Part shown: positions 12,801 to 27,800 of the stretch, piece after piece
Position numbering within the stretch: the first letter of the stretch is position 1
Layout: every line of letters starts with the position of its first letter
Assembly: GCA_963691655.1 (NCBI GenBank)
Contig: OY829326.1
Coordinates: 90,141,235-90,205,234, forward strand
Length of the DNA: 64,000 bases
Reading direction: 5' to 3'
From: Toxonevra muliebris
Lineage: Eukaryota > Arthropoda > Insecta > Diptera > Pallopteridae
Made by a program: the position numbers and the translations under genes
Notes under the pieces: model-generated
What the model was told of the DNA's origin: nothing
The model's database searches: none
What the model saw: the letters and a program-made list of their open reading frames with translations, nothing else

Positions 12801-15800
12801 ATCTCTGTGCCACTCTTGGATATTTGTCGTGTCCCAAAAATGTGTTACGTGTAGCATGTTCACTTAAGAATCAATTTGAGAAGTTGGAAAAAGATAAAAA
12901 AAAAAGTTTAATGTTGAAATCGTAAAAGTATCAGTTTTGCTTAGAATCCGCCATATATAAAGACTTTAATTACATTTTTAATAATTTAATTACAGAGGCA
13001 ACTCAGATTTTAATAGCCGGAGGAGATAAGGCCGTATGAAAAGTTTAAAGTTTTCTGTAGCTGTAAACTAAACTAAAAACTACAAAATGTTTGAAAAGCT
13101 CTCCAAACATATCTTAAATGCACTTCTTAACTGCCAGCAGTACTTAATCCTTAATCCACAATTGTGCTAATTTAATTAGTGCTCAAAGCATAAAGCGCTG
13201 ACGCCCAGCCAAGCCACCCCCACAGTTCTCCATACCCTTCTCTTTCATACACAAAATCAGCAGTAACAACAGCAGCACAAGAACTAACTACAACAATGAT
13301 ATGCATTAAAGACGCTTAAGAGCTTTTGAAAGACAAAAATGACAAAAACAAATCACAACACTTCATACGCATCGAGGACGACAAAGAATAAAAAATGTGA
13401 GGTTAGGGAAAGCAAGAATGTGTAAAAAGGTGGTAGAGGGGAGCTTAGGAAAAAAATCAGCCGTAAATACAACTGTGACTGTGAAAAAATGATGTGTTGT
13501 TGCTATTTCTGTTCCAACATTTTTGTTCCAACATCAGTTGTTGCTGTAACTATTACAGCAAATTTAGAAGGCATATAAATTTGGGGGCGTGTGCAATGGG
13601 AGAGGGGGAGTGGACGGTTAGTATGTGTGCGCTAGCTCAAGTCTCTCATTTGCAATATGCAACGTGCAACAATATGCTGTATGCCACTTTAGAAACCTGT
13701 CAAGTGTGATTACAAGCAATCCATCACACAGAAACTTGACTGAAGGCTAAAGAGAACGAAAGCGGGAGAGGGGCAGAGGGAAATGGAGCGGCAGTAGGCG
13801 ATATGGCAAATATAAAATGTACTGATACTTACAAAATGGATGCGTTCAGTGGAGAGAGGTTCGAGCAGACAGCATGAGCTGGCGAGAACCTCGAAGGCGT
13901 GGGAGAAGTACCTACTCGTCGTGGCAGTAGGAAGTAAAAATGTTGACAACTAACAAAATAACAGCGCTACGACGACGACAACGACAACTGAGTGTTGACA
14001 ACATTACAAATGAAAAATTGCACATAGCAAACGTCTTGATGTTGGCGCATTTGTTGTTGTCGTTGTGGCTGTTTTTCCATGATTGCTTTCTGCGTCTGTA
14101 TGAATTCTACAGTTTCAGCACTTTTTGGTTAATGTGAATTCGTAAATCTATTTTAAAAATTATAAAATCACATGAAATCAACAAAACAAAATTTGCTGAG
14201 ACGGCAGCCTTCGAAAAGCAGATAAAGCAAAATAATCATTTTTGAAAAAATGTTGGCGCCAAAACAAACACCAAATATGCATTAATTGAGTTAACTGAAA
14301 CGATAATAGCAGTAGGTAAAATTTCAGTAAACTTTGATGCTTGTCATATAATTTAATTTGAAAAGATCCCACAATGAATCTTTCAAATCTAGACAAATAA
14401 TAGCAGCTGCCAATAAGATCCAAGATCAAATAAACCTAAGCTTGGAAGTTAACAATAAATCTTAAGATCTACATAAATACTGTTTTATGGGCTGTCTGTC
14501 TGTTGGGGCTATAAATCTCTCAGCTATCTCCTTATTATTGATTATTTTCTTAAAAAATCAATCAATGCTAAGTTGTTATGCTAATAAACGAACTAATTTT
14601 CTAATATTTACAAATGCATTCATGTATTCAAATTAAGCTTAGAAAAAAATTAACTCTAAACTTAAGAAAAATCCCAAAAAAGAAACTTTTATACAAAATA
14701 AAATTCCATAAATTGCCACCCTCCTCTTTACAATGAGGTGGGGGAAAATTTAAAAATTTGCAGAATATAATTTTTTAGAAGACTTTTTTTTGCAGACTTT
14801 AGAAATGAAATAAAATTATTTACAAAGTTTGTTTTTTTTTTTATTGCTGTGTTTTTCTCTTTGTTAAAGAAGATAATAAATGAAAAATTTTTGTTTTCTC
14901 TCATTTTTTGTTTTGACAGCAAAAATTCTTTATAAAATTCTTTTCAGCAAAAAAAAAGTTTTCAGCTGAAAATAACGTGTAAACGTTATGCAGGTCATTT
15001 GACACGCCTGGAAGTAATTTTACATTGTGTATAAATATAAGTATTAAACATTTGTTGGTAGTTTCTGTTTATTTTATATATATTTTTTTGCACAAGTGCG
15101 AAGCGTGTAAATTATGTAGTAATAGCAAGAGCGAAGTGGGAAGCAAATCTAAACATCCACAGCTTTAACCAAAATTAAACTCCAAATTCTTTTGTTGCAA
15201 TCGAAATTCTGAAATATGAACAGGAACCACAGGGAAGTTTCCCCAAATTCTTGGAATAATTCAATTTAGTTGTTGCTTGATGCATTAATTCTTTCGTCAG
15301 AATAAATTTTACAGCCAATTTCAATTTCAGAATGCTAGAGTTGCTATTTGTCATTATTGTAGAGTAAGAAAGTATCTCCAGAGATAAAGTGGTAAAATTT
15401 TTTTATTATGCAACATCCTAGACTTATGATATTTCTAAGAATAAACATATATAGACGTACCGACTATGAAGTCACTCATTGTGAAGACAGACACTAACCC
15501 ATTTTTGAGACGCTGAAAATGCATCCCTATTGAAAAATACTTATCTAACAGCAGAAAATTAGTGAATATAAAAATATCTGAATATCTTGGATATCTGAAG
15601 GTGGTCGCCGAAAAAACAGAAAATACAAATTTTTTTACACGACATCAATGGCACTGGCAAACCTCCAAGAATAAAATTTGCATAAGAACAGATTTTCACT
15701 TTGTGCATAGTACTACTCAATCTCAGATGGGCAGCGGTAGAGTAAAAAATGCACCAAAAGTTAAAAAAAAAATGCTATCTGAGATTTTCAGTAATTGTTA

Positions 15801-18800
15801 GTGGGGTATTATAGATGGAAAATCCATAAAAACCAGTTCTAGGTAGAGCGACACCCCAAAAAACCACCTCTTTGGTGAAGAAACTAATAACTGGTTAATC
15901 GTAGGAGATATCAAATAAATTCTTATTATTATAAAAAAAGGTTGAGCGATTTCCTAAAATAAGGTATCTTGTAATGTTTCGTATATGTCAAAGTTTTCGA
16001 GATAATCAATGTTTAAAAAATTGGAAATTTTGTATTTTGGATGCGCGAAAATTTTTGATACTTAAAATTTTTCGCACGCATCCTATGGGAAAAGTTGAAT
16101 TACGCGAAAACCAAACAAGCTAGAAAGAAAACAAATGGATTTTGGAGGAGATATAAAATACAAAATTGTTCTACCATTTTTCACAGTAAATGAACCTATA
16201 AATGTAAAGTATTGTGTTAATAATGAAATAAAAAAAGGGGAAAACCCCAATATGAAGTCATACTTAGGCAACAGACCTTTACACCTCGCTTTGGTGAATG
16301 TAAACCTTTTTTCTTGTTACATTTACAATAAGTGCACAAAATCCGGTAACAAAAAAATTACAAAATTTCTGTGATAGTCAGGTTTGCAACGTAGCTAAGA
16401 AGAAATCTGTAAATGTCAGTAAGTATCCGCCACAAAGAGAAGAAATGATGGGATCGTGGTTCGAAGTTAATCAAAATGTCTAAATTTAAAATGATGATAT
16501 TAATAGTTAATCAAATGAATAACTTTAAAATCTAGTTTACTAAAAAAAATCGAATATATCATCAAATAATTTAAAAGGAGAAATGTTAAAATAGCTCTGT
16601 AAAATTATGCAGAATCTAAGTTTTATAATCATCGGAACCTTTAAATATGCTTTCTATATATAATATTTAAATATTATTTTGTTCGCTTTTGTTTGTTAAA
16701 TAAAATTCATTCACTGTTTATCGAATTCGTTTGTTTCATCCAGAAAAACTAAAAAAAAAAAACAAATGGGCAAGTAAGTATGATAATATGTATTTTATGT
16801 ACATACACACATATATGTATTTTACTTCCCTCCTTTGTATCTTAAACCTAACAAAAAGTACATTTTCAAACAAAAACAAAATAATCATTCAGAAAAGGAG
16901 CAAATTTTCTACATTTTTTCATACAAATTTTTAAATAAGATGTAAAAAAGTTATAAATTACCAAAAAATTGAAAATTTGACTTAATTCGGAAAAGGTGCT
17001 ATTCGGGCAAATGTCGGTCAAAATACCAAACTATTTAAACTTTAATTATTTGTTTATTATTATCAGTTGTAATACGAAGGCCGAATAACAATCAAGCAAA
17101 AAATTGTAGAAACGAAAATCTATTTGCATTAATACATTTTTTGTAGGTAAACTTTTGTGAAATCGAATAAATGTTCCTTTCGTTAAAAAAGAAATCAACG
17201 GCAACACTGTTGCTAACTTTAATGAGGAGATATAGGCAAAGAGTCTGCTTGAAAGATAAAAAGTATGCCCCTTTAAAACAGACCAAATTAAACCATTTGA
17301 ATGAGGTGTATAAACATAAACTAGGAGGAACTAAAAAAATTAAAGTTTCTTTATGCAGTCCATAAAGAGTTTGTTTTCTTGAACGAAATATCAGTATCGC
17401 CCATATCCCCAAACAATTACTATTCTGCATATTTCAAGGTAAGAAATCCGTTCAAATTGATATTTCCATATATTTCTGCTCTTAATCAGTTATGGTAGCT
17501 GTTCTTAGCTGAACTAACTAGAATGCCCGTTCTTTAAAATGTCAGCAGCATTCATAGAACTTTTCTATTTGAAAACGACTTAACCCTTCAAGGTTCCGAC
17601 ACAAATTTCAAGATGCAGACCAAGAATGTAAAAATTAAACTGATTTGTATGTTAGTTTTTTTACAGTTAGTTTTTTGTTTACATGCTTATTTCAAAATTA
17701 AACTATACATTTAAGTTGTTGTTATAAATTTCCTAGTAAAATCACTACTGCGTCTATATATAAATAATATAGCTCATAATGCGTTCGATCGCCATTATAG
17801 GTGAAGTCTTTAATTTACAAAAGATTTAAACTGAATATAGGTAGGTGCGTCGAAAAAGCAACACCTCAACAATCAAACAAGAATGCCTAAAAGATTTTAC
17901 TACTTAAAACACTGAACAACAACAGAGTAAAAAAAAAAAAATCAAAAAGCCACAAACAAAAGAGAAATATAACAGAAACCAAAAAATTAAAATTGTTTAA
18001 TTAATTGAATACGAGAATGTATGTGTAAATATTGATAGTATCTAAAGAGAATTCTTTGTATATTGTTTATAACAAATATAAAAACGCGTTCGAGTATTTA
18101 GATGACATCATACAAAAATTGCTGTAGGTATAAAAACTACGGCGAAGAGGTAGTGGGTATGTACATAGGTATGTACATTGTACATATTTAAAGTTGTTGT
18201 TTGTATTGTTGTTAATATTTTGCACAATAAATTTTTCAATTGTTGTTGTAGCTGCCATTAGTTATTACTGCTGTTAACTTGCCTGTTGTTGGCGCAAACG
18301 ATTTGAACGATTTATTTGGGCATCGCGTTGCAGTGCTAGATTGTCAGGTTGTTGATTCTCATTCATTGGTGCAAATCTTTGCTGTTGCTGCTGCTGTTGT
18401 TGATTATTACTATCACGTGTTACTGTTGTTGCGGCTATTGGTGCTGTTGCTATTATTGTTTTCATTTCATTTATACCATTAATATCACAATTGTTGCTAT
18501 TACTGTTGGCACTATTTTTATTGCTTAAATGTATATTATTATTGTTGTGGTTGTTGTTGTAATTATTATTAATATTAAATTTATTTGCATTGGCACTTGT
18601 TGCAACAGCTGCAGCATTTGCATTTGTTGCAGCCATTGTTGTGGTCGTAGTTACAGTTGGTATCGTTATTGGTGGCATTGTTGGTGCCACCATTAAATCC
18701 ACTGCATCAGAATTATTATTATCAAGCGTTATATTTAACGTGGAGATCACCATTTTGGCATTTTGTATATTTTTGTAATAATATTTTTCAATATCTTACA

Positions 18801-21800
18801 CTTTTGCACATTTTTTCATAACACATTCTACTTAAGTATAAAACGAATTTATAGCAATAAATGATTGTGTTACTCATTTGCATTTCAATTATGTTTTGCC
18901 ATTTTTTTATAACAAAAAATTCAACTAAAAAAATATCAAATTTCTTCAAAAAGTTTTTTTTTTATTCAACACACATACATACAAAAAATCTTAAAGAATA
19001 CAAAAACACCCCCATGGCTACAAAAGCAATTAGTCAAAAGTCGTAAAGTACCTACGTAGGAAAAAATGTATGATAAAAAAATAGTAATAAATAAATAAAT
19101 TTAAATAATAACAAGTTGGAGCGCTAAGTGCGATCTTCAACGTACCTGGGAACGAACATATTCGCAAATTATTAAGTAGTACATTTAGATCTTTTAGAAG
19201 TTGTGTAGAAAAAGATGGTGCAAATATGATTGAGAGATGAACTATTTCAACCCTCTCAGGAGAAAGTGTACTTACTTCACGTAGTAGGAAAAAATCGGGA
19301 TACTGATTTTCGTGTTTAGGAGCCCCCAAACAGTCTAAAGAGACTATACACGAATTTTTACCTGTCCAGCTTTAGCCGTAATTTATGTACACATATGTGT
19401 ATGAAAAAACCTTCAGGGAACTTTAAAATACTCCGACTTACATAACATGTGTTTCTATCGCCTGAGGAAGGTTCAATCTACATAAGAATTTTTTTTCCAC
19501 ATCTTTTTAATATTTTTTAGTATTTTTAATAATTTTTTGAAATTGACGGCACAAAAACAAAAAAAAAACACAAAAAAAGAACACAAAAAAAAATGAGGTT
19601 GTCCCATAAAAGTCATAATAGTTTCGACGGTTATGCTTCAAACAAATCAGGGGCCGAACGATAGAGGAAAAAACTACAAAAACATTAATACCAAAAATGT
19701 TTGGTTGGCATTTAAATCAAAGTCAGGATAAATGTTGAAATTCACGTGCACATATGTGTACGAAAATCCTAAAAGGGTTAAATAAATCAATAACACAGTG
19801 CTACACGAAAAATGTGGAGGAGTTCTGACCCATGCAGTTGGATTGGCCATAAAAAATAATCAGATTTTTTTTATACTGATATACTTGAAGATTTTTCATA
19901 CTTTGCGCAACTCTACTGAATGTAACGTAATGGATTCACGATGCTTTACAAAAAGAATTGACAGAGTTATAGGCAATGATACGAAACAAAAATGTTTTTT
20001 TTTTTTTTTGTTTCATATTTACCATTTTTAATGGAGTTCAAATCATATAAATTCAAAGTTTAAACCTAATTTCCTTTAATATTTAAAAATCACGTGTATA
20101 AGCTATGCAAATTTGCAAAGGCTTCTGGTAGGTTTAAGGCTATTGACAAACATGCAGCCTAATTAAGTTAGGAGAGTGTCCCTCCTTGCTTTACGCCGTC
20201 TCTAATAATGTAATACAATACCCAGCCTTTATATGTTTAGTCTTACACCCAGATAGCTCCTTTCTCTCAAAAAATGTAGTATTGTAGCGGGATTTCTGGA
20301 TGCGGAATTCAGTACTATGTACTTGGTACTAAGTACAAATAATAAAGTCTCTTCAGTGATATTTAGCTTTTTATAAACAAATTCATTACAACAGTTATCG
20401 ATCGAAATATTTCTTGTACATTCTTTACAGTGCAATATTTTTATATTTGTATGTGAGTACAATATACTTATATATATATATATATGTATATTATACAGAT
20501 ATATATGTACTTTTCCAGCGACTCAAAGAAACATTATTTAAACGATTTAAACTGCTGGTGCAGGTAGTGCTAGTATTCATATCATCTGAAGGCTACCAGA
20601 ACCACGAATATGCTTACCCGTTGTGAGAAACACACATGTTGAATATGTGAACTTTCTTAAAATAAATCGAGAGATTCTGGAAAAGAAATTATGCGTTTTC
20701 AGACTAAATAATAGTACATCAGATTCGGTGTTTGGTTGAACTAAAGCTATACTCAAATAATGTAGAATGCCCGGCATGCTATTTAATGTAAAAGTGGTAA
20801 AATGTACATTCGTGATTCTGGCAGCAACCCAACGATAAAAACCCCAGTGAATGTGGGCAGACAGATGTAAATAAAAATATAGAAAAAAAATATGAAAAAA
20901 CATAAAAATAAAGCTACAAAAATGCAATATTTTCCATATTTATTTACAGTCGAATATAAATTTAATTAACACTTTTTCTTCAATTACTTTGAACACTATG
21001 ACCAAGTTGTATGTGCCAGAATGCAAGTTGGAAAAATATGCTACTAGAGATTAGAAAATTTAAACAAAATATACAAATGAATTGAAAGCAAAGATATTTA
21101 CTAACTAATACCTTTTACCCAGTTTTAATTTTCAGACAATTGTCAAAAAACAAACAAAAAAATCCAACGACCTCACATTACACATTCATCATAGTAAAGA
21201 AGACATGAAAGCATTCAAAGTGTCAAATCAAATTAATTTATTACTGTTTGCATTTAATTTTTATAAATATTTTGTTATTTTTACTGTTTTTGCTGTGTTT
21301 CAAAAAGTAATTTGCTTGTTTATAAAATTTTGTGGAAAACACAAAATAACAAACTTTAAAATGTACATTTTTTAACTCGTACGCAGCGCTGCATACGTGC
21401 TTTGCATGAATTTAACGATTTCTACTATTTATTCAACGATTTTGTTTCACTTTTGCTTGCAAATTTTTAAACTTTTTTTAAATGCTTTTTTATTTCTGTT
21501 TTTATTTTAGAGTTACGCAGAAATTATGAGTCATTTAATCGTTTTAAGTTTCTTTTTGCAGTAGGATGTGATTTAAATAATCACTTGAAAGCAAAAGTTA
21601 CAGGCGTGTTTTTAAGCAGGAGAAAAAAGCATTATTTTTCTGTTTTTTTTTTCTATAAGAAAACAAAGCAACAACGTACATAAATACATAATTTGTGAAA
21701 AGTGTTTGTTATTTATAATTTCTTAACACACACATTTATCATATTTATCACAGTTGAGGCTTTTATTTAATACTAAGAATAGAAAACAGAACATTTTAAC

Positions 21801-24800
21801 AAATAGCTAATGGTATATTCTTTTGTCCCAATTTTCGGCAACATAAAATTATCTCGATTCAACTCATTAAGCATTAATAAAACTAAAGAGTACCAGAAAA
21901 CATTATCAACTTTGTTTAATTATAGCCAGAGCTGTAGCTAATGTTAATTAAAAGGCAATGTCCAACCGAACGTACGCGTTCAGTTTCGGTACCGGCCGAA
22001 AACCACATGTTCGTGGTCGAAGTCTATGCGATTAAAACAACTTATTTCAAAGACAAATTTGATTACCCGAATAAGCTTTGGCAAGATCATGAAAATGATT
22101 TTGCTTCTTTTCAGTTTGGTGAAAATTCTAGTTTTCAAAATATATTAGGGCCAATTATTGACTACCACAACAGAAACCTAAATTGCTATTATTGAATGCA
22201 TATTAAGGGGAATCAAGTTTTTTAGACTTCCTATATGGGCTACTCTGAGCTAGAGATTTATTTTGACATGTATATCTAATTTCTCACTTAAACAGAAATT
22301 AAATTAATGTGGGTCGAAAAAACAGTAGCTCAAATTTTACCGAATTAATTCTATTGCAATTATATTTTATATATATATACACACCCACATAAGTATACGT
22401 ACGATTTTCTTTAAATTTGATTTTCTAACTTAATAATTCAAATTTATGATTTTTTTGATGCAGTTTTATTTAAGGGGGCCTTCTGGTCTCGCGCCCTTGA
22501 ATTTGACGAGTTGTTAGGATTTTTTGAAAAATCTATGCCAGAAGGTGGCCTTAATTCATCATTGCAAACTAAGAAAACCCAAAAATAGAACAATATCTGA
22601 ATGACAAAAACGGTAAATAAAGGAAAAAGTGTTTACAAAACTATTCTTTCAGAGTGAGGTGGTAGACTTGCAGCCGCCATATTGGTCCGACATCATGCCA
22701 AATCAAAAAAGCTGGCTTCATTCGAAACTAGAAATAATAAACTTTCATTTGAGCCCAAACATGCCATCAAATACCTTAACCAATTTTGGACGGGGGAAGG
22801 CCACCCTTTGACAGAGAATGTCCCGTATATACATATATATAAAAAACGTTGTCTTATGATTACTTTGAAGTTTCGCCAGTTTAGCGAAACCCTGCCACGA
22901 ATTCACGTCTATGCTATGTTTCACCCCAACTTCGACTTTGTCAAACTAAAACTGCACTTTTGCCGCACTTTGTTATATTTATATGGCCACAATTTGTTGT
23001 TATTTCCTTATTTCCTTATTTCTTATAAGTATATATTTTATTTTGGCACTTTGAAATAAATTTGGTTTCGGTCAAAATGTGAAATTCAGTGCAATCATAA
23101 GATGAAATGGACTGAAAATGGGTACTCCTCTATTTGGATTGATCTACAACTATAATATTGAAGCAAGGAGGAAAAGTCGGTTGTATTTTTGTAGATCGAA
23201 AATAATTGAAAATTGGGAATAATTATCATCAACTCGAATTAGGGGTGAGGTTGTATTATTATTTTTTTAGTATGCAGTAATGTCGAATAAAATCAAAACA
23301 TCCAGGAAATACCGAGATCCGTCACTTTTCAAATCTATTCAAATACCAGTCTCACGCTTAAAGTCGACAATCTTGTTTTTTTTTTAATTTGTTATTGTTT
23401 ACAGACAATTTATACTTTGAAGCCTTACACACGTATGTATTTTGAAAAAATTAAATGTTTCAATCGAAATTGGAATAACAAATTGGTAAACACAATATTT
23501 TTTACATTTTGCCTCAATTTTTTATTAATATTTTTATTATTTTTTTATAATTTATACACTTTTATCATCATTATTACATTTTGCAAAAGTAGAGAAATTC
23601 CTTCCGTAAGCAGATAAGAGAAAATAAAAAACAGCACTGCTTCAAGCCATTATGAATGACACTTGGCTATAAGATAAAATGGAATTTCAATCGCACTGAT
23701 AAGAAAATTCAGCGAAAACTATAAATTATTATTTTTATATAACATATAAAATGTTGATTTGAATTTTTTTCCTTGTTATTTTTATCACTTTTCTTGTAGC
23801 AAACGAACAAAAAAAAAGAAAAAAAAAAACACACGACTTTGAAAATTAGTGACAGATAAATTTAATTACATTCAAATATCTTCACTTTACACTTTCCGTA
23901 GAAATGAATTCTTTAAATATCGTTTTGTGTTGCATTTGTGACGATATAGCACAACTAATGAACCCGTACCATGTATACAAACTGACACAGGGCTTAATAA
24001 TGCACAACTAACTCGAGTCGTATGCAAGTTTGATATTTTGTCGTTTACGAACGCGTTATTAACTCTGCGCTTTAACCAAAACAAATGAAAACTGATTTGA
24101 ACGCAGCAAAGTTGTTTCATTTGGGCCTCTACGTTTTTCGTTTATTTATTTTTTAACTTGTACTTTTTGTTTTGCCAGTCGAGCGTTACCACACGAATAT
24201 ATGTGTGACTGTGTGTGTGCGTTTTAGTTAATATTATTAACGTTTTTTACACTCTGTTTTCACACACTCGTTTCGCTCTTAAATCGATTTTGTTGGTCGC
24301 TCTCTTAAATTGTGTATGCGAATATAAAATGATTTAAAAAATTCCATTATAACTTGTATTTATTTAATTAGAAAAATAAATTATTTTATTTTATGCGCTA
24401 CGTTTCTTTTAACCTCGTTCGCGTTTACGTTTTTTCTACGTTTCTAAGCCCATTTCGTTGTATCGTTGTTTCATTTCGTTTGATTTTTTCTAACTAATAA
24501 TACTCAGAAAAAAAACCAGTTAAATGTTGAGGTTTGCGTTGTGGCTGGCCAACAACTCGTTGTGTTGGTTGCTTGATTGCTGCTGCTTGCCAACGAGAGC
24601 CAAACACAGCAACAGCAGCCAACCAGTCAGCAAGCCTGCTCAAAACTTACGAGCAACTTGCCTCGCACGTTGTTCTTGTTTTTTTTTTTTTTTTTGTTAT
24701 TCTGGCGACTTATGGCTTAAAATAAGCATAGCGTTTTTTGTGTGTTGTTTGTTTATATTTAACATAGCAAACGCGATATGTTTTAAAATAGTAGCATAGC

Positions 24801-27800
24801 ATACTCAAGCGAAAGATGTTAGTAAAGGACTAAATCGCTTTTACTTTATACAGTGGACAACTGGAGCAATCAAATTTTTATTGCTCATTTCTGTCTCCAA
24901 CTTAATTCTGGACTTAACTTTGGAGGTGTATCAACCTTTCTGTTTTTGTTTGTGTACTTATCTGACAATCATATTTTTGTTAGTGTGTGATTGTTTGTGT
25001 AACGTGGCTACGAGAGCGTGAAATATTTAAATGTCATTTGCTTATTAAATTTCTAGAGAGTGAGAGCAAAAACATAGGGTGATGCATTTTTCTTTTCTGC
25101 GCTATAATGTGAGAGAAGTTGGTTAAGGTCCTATCCGGGCCATTAGAGCTTGGATGCGCTGACACATGGAGTCCGTTGTGCACGTGAGAGCTAAGTATAC
25201 AACTGACAACTACTATAAAATATATGAAATCTACTATAATCTACTATAAATATATAAAATATATGAAAAGTATACGTTGAAGTAACGCAAGAAGTTGAGG
25301 AACTTCTAACTTTTGTCGTACGTTTCAGCTGATTAATTTTGTGTATGATGTGTATGATGTGTATGATTGTATATCCGTTGCCTTAATTGAAGTTCCAGAC
25401 AAAAATAACTGTCAAGCGCCGGTAAAACTAGGGCTATGAATTATATGTTTACCCGAAAATGCATTACAAGACAAGAAAAAACATAGTAAGATAGATAATG
25501 TTTTTGATTAAAACGCGTATTACCATACTGTCACCCAGTTAATCGTGTTACCACAAACTCTTTCAACCATCCTCTCTTGTACGTGATATCTGACATATAA
25601 ACAAATGCTTCTCTCACACATTCTCAGAATGTTGGTTTTGTTAGTAATTTTAACTAATGGGACTATGGTTCTTTTATTTCATAGAATAAACTCTAAATGC
25701 CAATCGAAGGTAATTTTATATATTTTTAGAGCCAATCTAAACAATATAAACAACAACCAACAACAGCACCATAAACTAAACCACATTATAATTGATTAAG
25801 AGGAAATGTTATAAGTTAGAAGAGAGGTAAGAAGAGGGCGTGTGTGCATATAATAACGTAGAGTAAAAAGAGAGGAAATCAGTGTAAAAATAATAACAAA
25901 TGAAATTTACAAAAACGATAGCAAAGTCAAAAAATGTTTAAATTGGTAATAAAAACATATAACAAAGAGTTAATAAATAGCTTTATGACTGTGATGTTGC
26001 ATGATTAAATGAGCAAAATTTAAGTATAATAACGCTTAATTATTCACATATGCCTATTGATGTATGTACATTAGAGTGGTCCTTAATTTTTAAGTTTGGA
26101 ATATTTTTCCATACGCCCATTAATTTTGTTCCTTTATGCTAATAATGCAAGCTGTAAAAGTTTCAGACAAAAATATTTATATTTAAATGTGCCTCCTCGG
26201 CTTCTAAAAATGTGATATGTATGTATGTAATATGCAGCTTATTTATTTAAATTATTATTTTTATTATTATATATGTATATTCGTGTTTCCATCTATTATA
26301 CCCCCACTAACAATTACTGAAAAAAAATCTCAGATAAGAATTATTATGAACTTTTGGTGGATTTTTTACTCTACCGACTGGACTATTTGATAATACGGGA
26401 GTGCTTTTCACATATAAACTTTGAGTCCGAGGAGGCACGTTTAAATTTAAATATTTTTGCCCGAAACTTTCACAGTTTACATTTTTCACATAAAGGTACA
26501 AAATTAGGGGGCGTAGAGTAAAAACAATGTATAAAAAATTTCCCCCATATGACTAAGAACCACTCTAATGTACATGCATGTGAATAGGCATCCCAACAGC
26601 AAAATTAGATCGCTCCATATTGCTGCGCATATTAATCGCACTTCGATTTCGACACATTCAAGCGACATTTTATTTAAAATAAATGTTGGTTAAAGGGAAA
26701 TGGATATAACTAGGGATACGAATAAAATATTGATACTGTATGGTATCGATACTTTTTGTGTTTGATACCAATATTTTGTGCTCGATACTTTTAGGACAAT
26801 ACTTTTCGGTATCGAGTACTTAAACCCTAGTATCGTATCGAGTTAAAGAAAAATATTTGAATTTAAAATTTTATAAATAATTGAACAAAGTCGTATTTGT
26901 ACGTGGCTTTAAATTCAACTCCATCTTCTTTTGCAGTATGTGAATGGTGTTGCTGTTCCCACTTGGCTTTACTTTTATTACGGAGTTGATCTCAGAACTA
27001 TACCTTTATAAATTTTTAAATGTATTATTAAAACAGCTTAAAATTGCGAGCAATAATTTTATATTTTACAGAATTTTCGAAAGTTTAAATGATATTATTA
27101 AATGGTTATATACTGAATATCTGCAAAATATAATAAAAACTTGTTCCACTGCATTTCAAATTTTCCAAGGCTTTCTTTCACAAAAGAATTAAAGGATTAA
27201 ATTAACATCCTTTAATATTATCCTGATTCGATAACTATATTTTCGGTATCGAGTACTTTGACTTTGATATCTTTGAGTAACCGCTACTTATCTGTCAAAT
27301 AAGTTTGTAATATACTGAAAATTTTTTGTATTTGTGTACACTTATCATATACCAACCATGCAAAGTTCCGAACTTTTAGAACTGTAAATATGCTCAAGAG
27401 AACCTGCATCGTGATCCTTAACAATTCATTACTGGTTTGAAATAGAAAAGTATCATTCGAACTATGAAATAGTCAGATATTATTAAAATTTTGGCTAAGA
27501 GACAGCTGACGGAAAACTCATACCTAGGTTTTAATCTGCCATTGATCTTTAGTATGAAATGTTTTTGGCACTTCCGTATGTACATCGTTCAACCGCTGGG
27601 TCTACATGCATAGTAGAATATGCATGCGGTGTACATTACTCGTTTTGTTTTTTGTAATTGCATAAAGTTTATGTCTGCGACTATGTGAGTGTGCTTAATT
27701 TTGATTAGCCATGGTCTGAATATATTTGCGTGTGTGTGTGTGTGTGTTGTAGCCATTTATGTACACTTGGTGGCCAACAAACAACGCGCCGGCAACTATG

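Noticed and set aside
17092..17430. 112-codon minus-strand open frame
   Set aside because: No recognisable motif, AT-driven composition, and overlapped by another open frame on the opposite strand.
26715..27300. Clustered GGTATCGAT-like motifs (possible DREF-type sites)
   Set aside because: Several GGTATCGA/TATCGATA-like words occur, but in a pattern more like a decayed inverted-end repeat. No promoter evidence, and no clear terminal duplication.
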